From positions 3,819,501 through 3,883,500 of the forward strand of contig NZ_CP015506.1 of NCBI RefSeq assembly GCF_000294775.2: 64,000 nucleotides of DNA. The letters run 5' to 3'. The notes beneath the pieces are model-generated. The model saw only the letters and a program-made list of their open reading frames with translations, made no database searches and was not told where the DNA came from. Both the position numbers and the translations under genes were made by a program. Shown in pieces: positions 63,309 through 64,000 of the stretch. How positions within the stretch are numbered: the stretch's first letter is position 1; each line of letters begins with the position of its first letter. The DNA is from Cytobacillus oceanisediminis 2691. Its GTDB lineage: Bacteria; Bacillota; Bacilli; Bacillales; Cytobacillaceae.

Positions 63309-64000
63309 TTATTTTCTTTCCCTTGCAAATATCTTAATAGGTGTGCCTTCAAAACCAAAAGCGTCTCTAATTCTGTTTTCAAGGAAACGTTCATATGAAA
63401 AATGAAGAAGTTCAGGATCATTAACAAACACAACAAATGTCGGCGGCTTCACAGCAACCTGTGTTGTATAATAAATTCTTAGGCGTCTTCCTTTATCTGT
63501 AGGTGTTGGATTCATCGCAACAGCATCCATAACGACATCATTGAGGACGCTTGTTTCAACACGCAAAGCATGGTTTTCACTGGCTGTATTAATCATCGGG
63601 ATAAGAGTATGAATACGCTTTTTCGTTTTAGCTGAAAGGAAAACAATTGGTGCATAATCAAGGAATTGAAAATGCTCACGGATATTTTGTTCAAATGCCT
63701 TCATTGTTCTCTCATCTTTTTCAACTGCATCCCACTTATTGACTACAATAACAACAGCTCTGCCTGCTTCATGAGCATAACCGGCAATGCGCTTGTCCTG
63801 CTCGATGATTCCTTCTTCCCCATCGATGACCACTAGGACAACATCGGAACGTTCGATTGCCCGCAAAGCTCTCAGTACACTGTATTTTTCTGTTGTTTCA
63901 TAGACTTTCCCTTTTTTTCGCATTCCTGCAGTATCGATGATGACATATTCCTGTCCGTCAACCTTCACCTTCGAGTCGATAGCATCTCTTGTGGTGCCTG
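63309..64000 (-). CDS. der: Ribosome-associated GTPase Der (EngA), C-terminal part
   Basis: The frame is open from the window edge to the stop at 63309 (230 codons). It covers the second G domain from its switch I (GTTRDAID) through [11 protein letters not shown], the NKWDAV nucleotide motif and SAKTKK, and then the C-terminal KH-like domain. Der is needed for 50S ribosome assembly. The first G domain lies outside the window. Confidence 0.95.
   Translation of the reverse strand, partial: GTTRDAIDSKVKVDGQEYVIIDTAGMRKKGKVYETTEKYSVLRALRAIERSDVVLVVIDGEEGIIEQDKRIAGYAHEAGRAVVIVVNKWDAVEKDERTMKAFEQNIREHFQFLDYAPIVFLSAKTKKRIHTLIPMINTASENHALRVETSVLNDVVMDAVAMNPTPTDKGRRLRIYYTTQVAVKPPTFVVFVNDPELLHFSYERFLENRIRDAFGFEGTPIKIFARERK

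Overview
The window is a chromosomal segment of a low-to-moderate GC, endospore-forming Bacillaceae (Bacillus sensu lato; the repeats and IS content suggest a Cytobacillus/Mesobacillus-like genome rather than B. subtilis itself, but this is inference). Gene order follows the B. subtilis region from mrfA (yprA) to der (engA), with spore genes (sspM, yppG, ypjB, spoIVA), bacillithiol genes (bshA, bshB1) and menaquinone genes. No rRNA, tRNA, CRISPR array or prophage was seen.

Layout. 1-8,000 holds the start of mrfA (cut by the window edge, with a LexA-like box in front). Then comes an accessory block with two Opp/Dpp-type ABC permease pairs pointing at each other around a Crp/Fnr regulator and an Hsp20 chaperone. 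One permease is fused to an M1-family metallopeptidase, and no ATPase or substrate-binding protein lies nearby. 8,100-12,700 is the spore-associated yppG-yppF-yppE-(yppD-like)-sspM-yppC-recU cluster. 12,700-17,400 is ponA, an intact IS3/IS150-type element sitting inside ponA's terminator, and an unusual array of 26 GCGC cores spaced about 20 bp apart. 17,400-36,300 is ypoC-nth-dnaD, asnS, aspB-ypmB-ypmA, a metallo-beta-lactamase-like pseudoenzyme, dinG, panBCD, birA-cca-bshA-bshB1-mgsA-dapB-ypjD and the divergent ypjC. 36,360-37,630 is a decayed second IS, again inside a terminator loop. 37,680-46,120 is a zinc metallopeptidase, ypjB-ypjA, the cytochrome bc complex qcrABC, ypiF-ypiB-ypiA and an amidohydrolase-like pseudoenzyme. 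46,300-58,700 is the aromatic supraoperon without its trp genes (aroC-aroB-aroH-hisC-tyrA-aroA), cheR, ndk, hepT-menG-hepS, mtrB, folE and hbs. 58,700-64,000 is spoIVA, yphF, yphE, gpsA and the 3' part of der.

How the genes work together. aroC/B/A, aroH, tyrA and hisC make chorismate and carry it to prephenate and tyrosine. hepS/hepT and menG make and methylate menaquinone, which qcrABC uses as electron donor. panBCD makes pantothenate, bshA/bshB1 make the bacillithiol precursor, and ponA, recU, dnaD, nth and mrfA serve wall growth, DNA replication and repair. Genes shorter than 60 codons were found by eye: sspM (37 aa) and ypmA (56 aa). Several starts are non-AUG (TTG for nth, asnS, birA, qcrB, aroC, spoIVA; GTG for aroH), chosen from the ribosome-binding site and from alignment with remembered B. 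subtilis N-termini.

The least ordinary items are the permease-M1 peptidase fusion with its orphan permease partners, the GCGC array, the two IS insertions into terminator hairpins, the hairpin repeat family that begins at stop codons, and two enzyme-fold proteins that have lost their metal ligands.
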